DNA of 64,000 bases from Arion vulgaris (Eukaryota; Mollusca; Gastropoda; Stylommatophora; Arionidae), in assembly GCA_020796225.1 (NCBI GenBank), contig CM036756.1, forward strand, positions 48,650,363 through 48,714,362, written 5' to 3'. Under the pieces are notes generated by a model, which had not been told where the DNA came from, ran no database searches, and saw only the letters and a program-made list of their open reading frames with translations. The position numbers were made by a program, and so were the translations under genes. This document shows positions 18,416-33,400 of the stretch, one piece after another (the stretch's first letter is position 1; every line of letters starts with the position of its first letter).

Positions 18416-21400
18416 TCACCAGGAGTACAGCATGTTGATATTTGTGACATTTTGAAACTGAAACAAATGAAATCACAGACTGAGTTATGAGATTTGAATA
18501 AACAAAATTAAAACTAGAGTCAAAAAAATTTCACAGACTGATTATGAGTTTGAATAAAACAAATTGAAACGGGAAAAAAATGAAATCACAGCCCCGGGGT
18601 TATTAAGTTTGAATAAATACAAATAAACATATACCCCCAGACGGGGTTATGAGGTTTGAAAAATACAAACAAAAACAGATATCACAATTAGTTTGATTTG
18701 ATTAATAAAAACTAAAACAGTTCCCTTCCCCGGGTAAGGGAGGTTTAAAATAAAACAAATTGAAACATATATCCAGACTGGGGTGTTATGGGGTTTTGAT
18801 TAATACAAACTGAAACATTTTCTACAGACTGAGTGTTTGAAAGGTTTTTAATGCAAACTAAAACCCAAATATCATCATAGACGGGAAGTGTTATGTAGGT
18901 TTAAAATTAATAAAAAAGCTAAAAACATATATCATCACAGACTGAGTTTTGAGGTTTGATTAATACAAACTGAAACATATATCATCATAGACTGAGTGTT
19001 ATGTGGTTTATTGTTTAAAAACCCGGAAACAAATATCATCAAAAGACTGAGTTTTTTGTAGGTTTGATTAATACAAACTGAAACATATTTTCACCCGGGG
19101 CCCCGGGTGAGGGTTTTTGTTAATACAAACTAAACATATATCATCATGGGCGGGAGTTTTTAAAAGGGTTTTGGGTTTTAAATTTTGAAACATATATCAC
19201 CCCCAACCCCGGTTTTATGTGGGTTTGATTAAACAAACCAAAAAAAATTATCGGGGGCTAGTTTTAAAAAGGGGTTTTGGGATTTTACAAACAAAAAAAT
19301 AAATACGGGCTGAGTTTTATGTGGGTTTTGAAAAATCAAGCAAAAACATATATCATCATAGACTGAGTGTTATGTGGGGTTTGAAAAAATAAAAACCTTA
19401 AAACATATATCATCACATCTGAGCTATGGGGGTTTTGATACAAACTAAACTTTTTATCATCCAAAACTGAGTGTTATGAAAGGTTTTGGGTTTAAAGCCA
19501 AACTAAAAATTAAATATCATCATAGACTGAGTGTTATGTGGGTTTTGGGTTGTTAAAAATTTGAAACATATATCACCCACAGACTAGGTGTTATGTGGTT
19601 TTTGAATAATAAAAACTGAAACATATATCATCATAGACTGAGTTTTTAGGGAAGTTTAAAATTAATACAAGCTGAAACATTATCATCATAGCCCCCAGGT
19701 GTTGTGTGGTTTGGGGATTAATACAAACTGAAACATTTTCATACAGACTGAGTGTTATTGGGTTTAATAATACAAGCTGAAACATATTCATCCAGACTGG
19801 GGTGTTATGAAAGGTTTTTGATTAAAAATCATACATAAGACTGAACAAAGGGGTTTGTTTAAAAAATTTTAAAACAAATATAAATCATAGACTGAGTTTT
19901 TTGAAAGATTTGATTAATACAAAATAAAAAAAAATATCATCACGGGTGGAGTTATTGGGTTTTGGGTTTAAAACTGAAAATATATCATCATAAAAAACTG
20001 AGTGTTATGTAGGTTTGATTAAAAAAACTGAAACATTTTCATCACAGACTGGTGAAATATAGGTTTGATTAATAAAAATTTAAAAGGTTTCATCATAGCT
20101 GAGTTTTTTTGGGGTTTTGATTAATACAAGCTAAAACATGAAATATCACAGACTGAGTGTTATGTAGGTTTGATTAATACAAACTGAAACATATATCATC
20201 ATAGACTGAGTGTTATGAATTTGATTTTTCAAACGGGAAACATATTCATCCCCAGACAAAGGTGTTATTTTTTGATTTATAAGCTAAAAACATATATCCC
20301 CCATAGATTTGAGTGTTATGTAGGTTTGTTTTCAAACTGAAACATATATCATCATAGACTGGGTGTTATGTTGGGTTTAAATTAATACAAGCTAAACATA
20401 TATCTATAGCCCCAAAGTGTTATGAAAATTTTGGGTTAATAAAAACTAAAATATATCATCCATACAAAGGTGTTATGTAATTTTTGATTAATACAAACTG
20501 AAACATATATCAAAAAAAGGCTGGATTTATGTGGTTTGATAATAAAAATGAAACATATATCTTGGAACTAGGTTTTATGAAAGGTTTTGATTTTTACAAG
20601 CAGAAAATATAACCAGATTTAGTGTTATGTGGTTTTAGCCCAAAACAAAATATACCCATCATAAAATTGAGTTTTTATGTGGGTTTTTGATTAATACAAG
20701 CAAACATATATCATCTTTTTAGACTGGGGATTTTGGTTTAAAAAAACTAAAAATTTTCATCACAGACTGAGTGTTTTTGGGGGTTTTGTTTAAAACCAAA
20801 AACTAAAAAAAAATTCATCCCCCAGACAAAAGTTATGGGGTTTGATTAATAAAAACTAAACATATATCATCATAGACTGAGTGTTATGTAGTTTTGTTAA
20901 ATTCAAACTGAAACATATATCATCATAGACTAAGCTTGGGGTTTGATTAATACAAACAAAAACAAATATCATCACAGACTGAAAAATTTATGTGGGTTTT
21001 TGATTAATAAAAACTGAAACATATATCATCACAGACTGAAGGTTTTATGGGTTTTTGATTAATACAAACTAAAATGTATCATAAATAGTGTTTGAAAGGT
21101 TTGTTTAAATACAAATTTAAACATGTATCATCACAGACTAGTGTTTTTAGGTTTTGATTAATACAAACTAAACATATATCATCATGACAAAGTGTTATGT
21201 GATTTTGGGTTCCCCAAAACTGAAACATTTATCATCATAGACTATGTTATTGAATTTTGGGTTTACAAACTGAAACATTTTCATCATAGACAAAGTGTTA
21301 TGTGGGAATTTTGTTAAAACTAGAAACATATATCATCAATTGAGTGTTATGTGGGTTTGGGTTAAATCAAACAAAAAATATATATCCCCAGACTGAGTGT

Positions 21401-24400
21401 TATGTAGGTTTGATTAATAAAAATTTAAACATATATCATCCCAAAATAGTTTTTATGAAAGTTTGAATAATAAATTTAAACAAATATCATCCAGACTGAG
21501 TGTTATGTTTTTTGGGTTAATCCCAAACTGAAAAAAATATCATCCCCCAGACGGGAGTGTTATGTGGGGTTTGATTTCAAATTCAAAAACATATATCATC
21601 ACAGACGGAGTGTTATGTGGGTTTTTAAAATTAATAAAGGAAACATATTCATCATAGATTTGGGTGTTATTGGTTTTTGGTTTAAAAACTGAAACATATA
21701 TCATAAAAGGCGGGTGTTATGTGGTTTTATTAATAAAAAATTTGAAACATATATCATCATAAACTGGTGTTTTTAAGGTTTGTTTAAATAAAAACAAAAA
21801 CATATATCACCCAAGCTGAGTGTTATGTAAGGTTTAAAAACAAACTGAACCCAAATATCATCACAGACTGAGTGTTGTGGGTTTGATTAATCAAACTGAA
21901 ACAAATATCATCACAGACTGAGTGTTATGTATTTTGATTAATAAAAATTTAAAAACATTTTCATCACAGCCCCAAGGGTGTTATGGGTTTAAATTAATAA
22001 AAGAAACATATATCCCCCTGGACTAAAGGTTTATGTAGGTTTAAATTAAATCCCAAACTGAAACATATCATAAAAGATTTTGGAGTGTTTTTAGGTTTAA
22101 TTATACAAACTGAAACATATATCATCACAGACTGAGTGTTATGTAGGATTAATAAAAACTAAAAAATATCATCAAGATTGAGTGTTATGGTTTAAATTAG
22201 CCACAAAAAAAATATATCTTCATAAAACTTTTTATGTAGGGTTAATACAAACTAAAAAATATATCATCACAGACTGGGTGTTATGAAATTTTTGATTAAT
22301 AAAAACAAAAACAAATATCATCCAGACTGGGGGTTATGTGGGTTTTGATTACCCAAAACGAAACATTTTCATCATAGACTGAGTGTTATTAAAATTTGTT
22401 TAAATAAAAACTGAAACGAATATCATGGGGGTGACTTGGGGTTTTTTGATTAATACAAACTGAAACAAAAAAATCACCCATAGACGGGAGTGTTATGTGA
22501 TTTTGGGTTTAAAAACTGAAACATTTTCATCATAGCCCCGGGGTGTTATTGGGTTTTGGGTTTTTTTACAAACTGAAACATATATCATCCCCAGACTGAG
22601 TTTTTGTTATTTTTATTAAAAAAACTGAAACATTTTCATCCAGACGGGAGTATTTTTTAGGTTTGATTAATACAAACTAAAACATATATCATCACAGACT
22701 GAGTGTTATGTGGGTTTTGGGGTTTACAAACTGAAACATATTTTCCCCAAAAAAGTTTTATGTAATTTGATTAATACAAATAAAACAAATATCATCACAG
22801 ACTGAGTGTTATGTAAAAGTTTTGATTAATACAAAAAAAAAACATATTCATCATAAAACTGAGTGTTATGGGTTTGTTTAAAACAAACTGAAACATATAT
22901 CATCATAGTTTGGTTTTATGTATTTTTTGGGGGTTAAAAAACTAAACATTTATCATCATAGACTGAGTGTTATGTAGGGTTTGTTTAAATTAAAACTGAA
23001 AATCATCACAGACTGAGTGTTATAAAAGGTTTTTTAAATTAAAACTGAAAAAAAATACCCATCAAGACTGAGTTTTTGTAGGTTTAATTAAAAAAACCAA
23101 ACATATATCATCACAGACTGAGTTTTATGGAGTTTGTTTAATACAAACTGAAACATTTTCACCCAAGCTAAAGTGTTATGTGGGGGGTTTTTAAAACCAA
23201 ATTTAAACATATATCATAAAAGACTAGTGTTAAAACAGGTTTGGTTTACAAACGGGAAACATATACCCATCACAGACTAGGTGTTATGTGGTTTAAAATT
23301 AAATACAAACTGAAAAAATATCATAAAAGACTGGTTTATGAGGTTTTTTTTACAAACTGAAACATATATCATCATAGACTGGTATTTTTAGGTTTTTTTA
23401 AACAAACTGAAACTTATATCATCATAAGGGAAAGTTTTTATGTGATTTTTATTAATAAAAACGGGAAATATATCATCACAGACTAAAGTTTTTATGTAGG
23501 TTTGATTAATACAAACTGAAACATATTCATCATAGACAAGTTTATGTGGGTTTTTGTTTAAAACCAAGCTTCGGGCATATATCATCACAACGGGTTTTTG
23601 TAAGTTTAAAATAATACAAACTAAACATATATCATCACAGACAAAAGTATTATGAAGTTTAAATTAAAAAAACTAAACATATATCATCATGGGCTGAACT
23701 AAGGGGTTTGATAAATACAATTTGAAACATTTATCACCCCAGCCGGTGTTATTGGGTTTTTGATTAATACAAACTGAAACATATATCATCGGGGGCCCAA
23801 GGTGTTAGGGAGTTTGTTAAATACAAACTGAAACATTTTTTGGGTTGAGTGTTTTTAGATTTTGATTAAAAAAACTGAAACATATATCATCGGGGGCCGG
23901 TTTTTATGTGGGTTTGTTTAAATAAAACTAAAAAATATATCATCACAGACAGGTGTTATGTGGGGTTTGATTTACAAACTAAAACATATATCATCATAGA
24001 TTGAGTGCCAGGTTTAATTAATAAAAATTTTAAACCCTTATATCATCATAGACGAATGTGGGTTTTTGATTAATAAAAAACTAAAAATTTATTCACCCAA
24101 GACTAGTGTTATGTGGGTTTGTTTAAACCAAACAAAAACAAATATCATCACAGACTGAGAGTTATGGGGTTTGATTAATACAAGCTGAAACATTTTCATC
24201 ATAGACTAAGTGTTATGAATTTGGGGTTTTTCAAACGAATATCATCATGGGCTGACCCTATGAGGTTTGTTTAAATAAAAACGGGAAACATATTCACCCA
24301 TAGACTGAGCTATGAGGTTTGTTTAAAATACAAACTGAAACATTATCATCATAGACTGAGTGTTATTGGGGTTTTTGATTATTCCCAAACTGAAACAAAT

Positions 24401-27400
24401 ATCTATAGACAAAGCTAAATTTTTGGTGACAATTTTTAAAAAAAATATCATCTTAAACTGAGTTTTATGTGAGTTTGTTTAAATACAAACTAAACCCTTA
24501 TATCATCACAGACGGGAGTGTTGTTGGGTTTGTTTAAATTAAAACTGAAAAATGTATCATATAACTGAGTTTTTATGTAGGTTTGTTAAATCCCAAACTA
24601 AAATATATCACCCAAACCCGGTTTTATATAAAGTTTGATTAATAAAACTGAAACTTATATCACCCAGGGTTAATTGTTATGTAGGTTTGTTTAAATAAAA
24701 ACTGTTTAAAAAGGGGTTTATGTGGGTTTTGTTAAACAAACTGAAACATATTCATCATAGCCCCGAGTGTTATGTTGGGTTTTTTGATTAATAAAATTTA
24801 AACATGTCATCATAGCCCAAAAAATTTTTATTGGGGGTTTTGATTTACAAACTGAAACATATATCCCCACAGCCCCGAGTGTTTTGGGTTTTTAAATTAA
24901 TACAAACAAAAACATATATCATCACAGACGGTGTTATGTGGGTTTTAATTTTTACAAACTAAAAACTTATATCATCATAGACTGAGTATGGGGTTTTATT
25001 TATACAAACTAAAAAACAAATATCATCATAGACTAAAATTGTTTTGGGTTTTTTAAATTAAAAACCAAAAAAAATATCATCATAGACTGAGTGTTATGTG
25101 GGTTTTTTTAAAACTGAAACATATATCATTATAGATTTTGAGTTTGAGGGTTTTTTACAAACGAAAAAAAATATCATCATAAACTGTTTTAATTTGGGTT
25201 TTTTGTTTAAATAAGTTTAAACATTTTCCCATCACAGACTGGGGGTGTTATGTAGGTTTGTTTTTTTAAAACTAAAAATATCATCATAGACTAGGTTTTT
25301 GTAGGTTTGATTAATAGAAACTAAACAAATATCATCAAACTGAGTTTATGAGGTTTAAATTAATACAAAAAAGAAACATATATCTTATAGACTGAGCTAT
25401 GGGGGTTGGGTTTTAAAACTGAAACAAATATCATCATAGACTAGTGTTTTTTGGGTTTTTGATTAATACAAACTGAAACATATATCACCCAAACTGAGTT
25501 TTATGTGGTTTGGGTTAATTAAAAACTGAAAATATCATCATTTTTTAAAGTTTTTATGTGGGTTTTTGGTTAATACAAACTAGAAAAAATATCATCACAG
25601 ATTGAGTGTTATGTAGGTTTGATTAATACAAACTGAAACATATATCATCCAGACTGAGTTTTTATGTATGTTTTTTTAAACAAACTGAAACATATCATCA
25701 CAGACTGGGGTGTTATGTGGGTTTTGATTAATAAAAACCCAAAACATATATCATCCCCAAAACTGAGTGTTATGTGGGTTTTTGTTTAAATACAAACTAA
25801 AACATATATCATCGGGGCTGAGTGTTATGTGGTTTATTAATACAAACCAAATATCATCATGGGCGGGAAGTTTTTGTGGTTTGGTTAAAAAAACTAAAAC
25901 ATATTCATCAACCTGAGTGTTATGTGGGGTTTGATTAATCCCAAATTAAACATATATCATCACATACGAGTTTTATGTAGGTTTGAATAAAAAAAACGAA
26001 AATATCATCACAGACTGGATTAAGGTTTGATTTATAAACGGGAAACATATTCATCATAGACTGGGGTGTTATGTGGGGTTTGTTTAAATAAAAACGGGAA
26101 ACATATTCATCACGGGACTGAGTGTTATGTGGGTTTATTAATAAGCTAAAACATATTCATCTTAGACTAAAGTGTTATGTGGGTTTTTGATTAATAGAAA
26201 TTTAAACAAATATCATCACAGACTGAGATTTGCCGGGTTTGATTAATACAAACTGGGCATATATCATCACAGTCTGGGGTTTTAAATGTGGGTTTTTAAA
26301 ATTAATACAAGCTGAAACTATCTTTGGCTGGGGGGTGTTTGATTTTTGATTAAAAAAACTGAAACATATATCATCACAGACTGAGTTTTATGTATTTTTG
26401 GTTTACAAACGGGTATATCATCACAGACTAAAGTTTTTTGGGGTTTAAATTAATAAAACTGAAACATATATCACCCAAGCTGAGTTTTTATGTATTTTGT
26501 TTTAATCAAACTGAAACATGTATCATCACAGACGGGAGTGTTATGTGGGTTTTTGGTTTTAAAAACTGAAAACATTTTCATCATAGACTAAAGTGTTTTG
26601 GTTTGTTTAAAACCTTTTAAAAAATATCATCCAGACTGAGTGTTATGGGGTTTTTGATTAATGAAAAGCTTTCTTTAAGCCCTGATTTTATGTAATTTTT
26701 GATTAATAAAAACTGAAACATTTTCATCACAGACGAGTGTTATGTAGGTTTTGATTAATACAAACTGAAACTTTAATCAAAACGGGCTGGGTTTATGTGG
26801 GTTTTGGGTTTCAAACTGAAAATATCACCCCCAGATTTGAGTGTTATGTAGGTTTGATTAATAAAAACGAAACATATTCATCACAGACTGGAGTGTTATG
26901 AAAGGTTTAAATTAATCAAACTGAAACTATATCATCATAGACTGGTGTTATGTGGGTTTTATTGATAACTGAAACATATTCACCAGACTGAGTTTTATGT
27001 TGTTTTTCCAAACTAAAACATTTTCCCTTCCGGCTGAGTGTTATGTGGGTTTTGGGTTTACAAAGGGGGAAATATATCTCATAAAGCCCCGGGGTTTTAT
27101 TTAGCTTTGATTAATACAAACTGAAACATATATCATAATGAGTGGTTTATGTAGGTTTAAATTAAATAAAAACCCGGTATATCATCATAACTGATGTTAG
27201 GGGTTTGATTTTTACAAACTGAAATATTTTCATCATAGCCCTTTTTAGGGGTTTGATTAAGTAAAACAAAACAAATATCACCCGGGATAGATTTATGTAG
27301 GTTTTAATTAATCCAACTAAACATATATCACCCGATTAGTGTTATGTGGGTTTTAAATTAAAAATACTGAAACATATATCATCATAGACTAAAGGTTTTG

Positions 27401-30400
27401 TGGGTTTTTGATTAATAAAAACTGAAACATTTTCACAGACTGAGTGTTTGTGGGTTTAAATTTAAATTAAAAACAAAAATATATCACCCTAAAACTGGTG
27501 TTATGTAATTTTTGTTTGGGATACAAACTAAACATATTCATAAAACTGAGCTATGGGGGTTTCCCCTTTTTTTTAAAACTGAAACAAATATCATCATTAG
27601 ACTGAGTGTTATGTAGGTTTAATTAATACAAGCGGGAAAAACAAATATCATCATAGACTGGTGTTTGTAGGTTTAAAATTATTTAAGCGAAACATATATC
27701 TTTTACAGACTGGTGTTATGTGGGTTTTTGATTAATAAAATAAAAACATATTCATCACATACTGAGTGTTATTGGGTTTAAAATAATAAAACTGAAACAT
27801 ATATCATCACAGACTGAGTGTTATGTAGGTTTGTTTAAATTCCTTTTTAAAACCAAATATCACCCAAGACTGGGGTGTTATGTGGGTTTTTAAATTAATA
27901 AAAACGGAAACATATATCATCATAGACTGGGGTGTTATGTGGGTTTTTGTTTAAAACCCAAACTGAAGCAAATATTCACATATTTTGGGTGTTATTTTGG
28001 GTTTTGTTTAAATACAAACTAAACATATATCCCCAAACTGGTGTTATGTGGTTTGTTTAAATTAAAAACTAAAACATATATCATCCCCAGACTAAAGTTT
28101 ACAAAAGGGGTTTAATTAATACAAACTGAAATATATCATCCCCAGACTAAATTGTTATGTGGGAATTTATTAAATTTAAAATTTAAACATTTTCATACAG
28201 ACTGAGTTTTTATGTATTTTTGGGATTAAACAAACTGAAACATGTATCATCACAGACTGAGTGTTATGTAGGTTTGATTAATACAAACTGAAACATTTTA
28301 TCATCATAGACCCCAGGTTTTATTAGGTTTGATTAAAAAAACCAAACATATATCATCACAGACTGAGTGTTTTTGGGGTTTGATTGTAAAAACGAAACAT
28401 ATATCTACAGACTGGTTTAAATGAAATTTTGATTAAAATTTTGACATATATCATCACAGACTGGTTTATGTGGGTTTTTGTTAATCAAGTTTCAGAGAAA
28501 TTCATCTTAGACTGGGGTTTATGTAGGTTTAAAATTAAAAAAACTGAAACATATATCATTAAAAGACTGAGTGTTTGAAAGGGTTTTGATTAAAAAAAAA
28601 TTTAAACATATATCATCACATACTGAGTTTATGTGGGGTTTGAATAATACAAACAAAATATATCATCACAACCCAAGGTGTTATGTGGGTTTTTGATTAA
28701 TAAAAACTAAACAAATTCATCTTAGACTAGTGTTATGTAGGTTTGGTTAAAACTGAAACATATATCATCACAGACGGGAGGGATTTTGGTTTGATTAATA
28801 CAAGCGGACATTTTCATCATAATTGGGGTTTTTGTAGGTTTAAATTAATACAACCCAAAAAACAAATATCATCACAGACGGGAGTTTTGTAAGTTTGAAT
28901 TAAATAAAACCCAAAACTTATATATCATCATGGGCAGTGTTAAAAAGGTTTGATTAATAAAGCTAAACAAATATCATCACATACTATTGGTTTTATGTAG
29001 GTTTGATTAATACAAACGGGAAACATATATCATCAAAAGACTGGGGGTTTTTATGGGGTTTGATTAATACAAACTGAAACAATTTTAAAAGACTGAGTGT
29101 TATGTAGGTTTGTTTAAATTAAAAACTGAAACTATATCATCACAGACGGTGTTATGTAGATTTTGTTTTTTTTCCGAAACATTTCATCACAGCCCCAGTT
29201 TTGTAAAATTAATAAAGCTGAAACATGTATCATCACAGACTGAGTGTTTTTAGGTTTAAATTAAAACGGTTTGGAAACTTTATATCATCAAAATTTTTGA
29301 GTTTTGGGTTTTGGGTTAAATTAAAAAGAAAATATATATCACAGACAAAATGTTATTGGGTTTGAAAAAAACAAAATATATCATCACAGACTGAGTGTTA
29401 TGTGGGTTTTTGATTAATCAAACAAAAACATTATCATCACAGACTGAAGTTGTTATGAAAGGTTTGTTTGATAAAAACTGAAACATATATCATTAGCCCC
29501 AAGGTGTTTTTAGGTTTGATTAATCCCAAGCAAAAACATATATCATCAAAACTGAGTGTTAGGGAATTTTTGATTAATAAACGGGCATATATCATCACAT
29601 ACTAGTTTATGTATTTTTGTTAATAAAAACTGAAACATGTTCATAAGACTGAGTGTTTTTTTGTTTTTATTAATAAAACTAAACTATATCATCATAGCCC
29701 CGAATTTTATGTGAGTTTGATTAATAAAAACTGAAACATATATCACCCGACAAAGGTTTTTTAAAGGGTTTGATTAATAAAAAACTAAAACAAATATCAT
29801 CATAGACTGAGTGTTTGTGGTTTGATTAATAAAATTAAAACATATATCATACAGACTTAAGTTTTATGTAATTTTTAAAAAATACAAGCTAAAACATTTT
29901 CATCATAGACCCGGGTTTTATGTAATTTTGAAAAATACAAACAAAAACATAAAATACCCATATGAGTTTGAGGTTTGATAAAAACTGAAACATATATCAT
30001 CACGGGCCGGTGTTATGTGGGTTTTTGATTAATACAAACTGAAACAAATATCATCATAGACGGGAGTGTTAGGGATTTGTTTGGGATACAAACTGAAACA
30101 TATTCATCACAGACTGAGTGTTGTTTTTTTGAAAAATTACAAACGGGAAACATATATCATCATAGACTAAAGTTTATGTAGGTTTGTTAATACAAACTGA
30201 AACATATTTTCATCATAGACTGAGTGAATGGGGTTTGATTAATACAAACTGAAACATATATCACCCAAGCTGAGTGTTTGTAAGGTTTGAATAAAAAAAC
30301 TGAAACATATTCATCACAGACTGAGTGTTTTTGGGGTTTTTGAAAGTTTTCAAAACATATATCATCATAAAAACTGAACTAAAAAAGGTTTTGGGTTAAT

Positions 30401-33400
30401 AAAAAATAAAAAAATTATCATTGACTGAGTTTATGTAGGTTTGATTAATAAAAACCAAACTTTCGGCTGAGTTTTATGTGGTTTGTTTAAATTCAAGCAA
30501 AACATATATCATCATAGCCCAAAGGTGTTATGTGGGGTTTGAAAATAAAAACTAAACATGTATCATCACAGATTTGAGTGTTTTAAAATTTTTGATTAAA
30601 AACGGGAAACATTTTCATCGGGCTAAAGTTTATGGGTTTGATTACAAGCTGAAAAAAATTTCATCATAGACTGAAGGTTATGAAAGGTTTGATTAATCCC
30701 AACTAAACATATATAACCATAGACTGAGTGTTATGTGGGTTTTGATTAATAAAAACCAAACATATATCACCCAAGACGGCTAGGAGTTTGATTTACAAAC
30801 TAAAAAACATATTCATCTAAAATAAGTGTTATGTGGGTTTTTGGTTTTAAAAACTGAAAATATCATCACAGACTAAATTTTTTTAAATTTTTTGATTAAT
30901 ACAAACTAAAAACTTGTATTCTTTTAGGGGGTTGTTATTTTTGATTCTTTAAAGCGAAACATTATCACGGACTGAGTGTTATGTAGGTTTGTTTAAAATA
31001 AAAAACTAAAAAATTATCATCATGACTGAGTTTATATTATTTTTGATTTTTCAAGCAAACATATATCACGAACGGTGTTATGGGGGTTTTTGATTGTAAA
31101 TAAAACATTATCATGACTGAGTGTTATGTAGGTTTAAATTAATAAAAACTAAAACATATATCATAAAGACTTCATTTATGTAGGTTTAATTTTTCAAACT
31201 AAAACATTTCATCATAGACTGAGTGTTTATGTTTTTTTTGATTAATAAAAACTGAAACATATATCACCCACATACTGAGTGTTATGCGGTTTTTGATTAA
31301 TAAACTAAAACATATATCAAAAAAGGGAAAAGTTTTATATGGGGTTTGATAATAAAAAAAGGGAAACATATATACAACAAATGAGAAATTTGATTTTTTT
31401 TACAAACTGAAACTATATCATCACAGACGGGAGTGTTATTAAAAGTTTGATTAATAAACCCCGGATATATCATCATAGTTTGGAGTGTTATGTAGGTTTG
31501 ATTTTACAAACAAAAACCCTTATATCATGAGCTAAATTTTATGAAAGGTTTGATTAATACAAACAAAAAAAATATTCATCCCCAGACTGGTTTTAAATGA
31601 AAGGTTTGATTTTTTTCAAGCAAAAAACAAATATCATCACAGACTGAGAGTTATGTAGGTTTGATTAATAAAAACAAAACATATTCATCATAGACTAAAG
31701 TGTTATGTATTTTGATTCCTAAAACTGAAACATATATCATCATAGTAAGCTATGAGGTTTGATTAATAAAAACTAAACAAATATTCACAGACTGAGAGTT
31801 TTTGGGGGTTTTAAATTAAACAAATGAAATATATCATCACAGACTGAGTGTTTTTGGGAAATTAAACTGAAACATGCCCCCTTCATAGACTGAGTTTATG
31901 GGTTTGATTGAAAACTAAACATGTTTTTTTTAAAATTATTTATTAGGTTTTAAATTAATAAAAACTGAAACATATTCATTAGACTGAGTTTTTGTGGTTT
32001 GATTAATAAAAACAAAAATTTTTATCATATAGACTAGTGTTATGTGGGTTTGATTAATAAAAACCAAAACATATATCATCATAGACTGAGTGTTATGTGG
32101 GTTTTTGATTAATAAAAACGGGGGAAACTTATATCACCCGACTGAGTGTTTTTGGGGTTTGATTAATAAAACTGAAACATTTTTCACAAACTGAGTGTTA
32201 GAAAGGTTTATTAAAAACAAAAACATATTCATCAAGATTTGGAGTGTTATGTGGGTTTTTGAATAATAAAAAACTGAAACAAATATCATCACAGACTGGA
32301 TTGAAAGGTTTGGGTTTTAAACTGAAACAAATATCATACAGAAAAAAGTTTGTGGTTTTTAATTTAAAACTGAAACATATTCATCACAGACTAAGTTTTT
32401 ATGTGGGTTTAAATTAAAAAAAAATTTAAACATATATCATCATAGACTGAGTGTTATTAAGGTTTGTTTAATAAAAACTAAACATATATCATCAAAGACT
32501 GGTTTATGTAAATTTTGATTAATACAAACTAAACATTATCATCTTTTGTTATTGGGTTTTGTTTAAAACCAAACTGAAACATATATCACCCGGGCTGAGT
32601 GTTATGGGTTTTGAATAATCCCGCGCCCAAATATAATACAGACTGAGTGTTTAGGTTTAAATTAAAATACAAGCAAAACAAATATCATCCCAGACTGAGT
32701 GTTATGTAGGTTTGATTAAAAAAGTTGTTTATTAAACTGAGTGTTTTTGGGAATTTTTAATCCTAAACATTTCCCCCTTGACAAATTTTTGGGGTTTGTT
32801 AAAAAACCTGAAACTTTACCCACCCAAAAAATTGAGTGTTATTGGTTTTGGGTTCAAAAAAACCTCATACCCTTGAATTATTATGAAAGGTTTGTTTAAA
32901 TAAAACTAAACATATATCATAAAGGTGATGTTTTTGGGGTTTTTGATTAATAAAAACTAAAATATAATTGACTAAGTTTTTATGGGTTTTGATTAATACA
33001 AACTGAAAAATATAAAAAGATTTGGAGTGTTTAAAAAGGGTTTGATTAATACAAAAAAAACAAATATCACAAAACTAAAAGTTTTTAAGGTTTTTGATTA
33101 ATCCTTTGAAACATATATTCATAAAACTGGTGTTAGGGAGTTTGGGTTAAATTTTAAACAAATATCATCGGGGCGAGCTATGGGGTTTTGATTACCCCAA
33201 AGAAACAAATATCATCATAGCCCAGAGTTTATGTGGGTTTTTGGTTAATAAAAATAAACATATTCATATAGACGGAAAAATTTTATTGGGTTTAAATTCT
33301 AAACTAAGATATTCATCACAGCCCAAGGGGTTTTTATGTTTATTAGAAAAACTGAAACATATTAAACAGCCCCAGTTTTAGGGAAGTTTAAATTTACCGT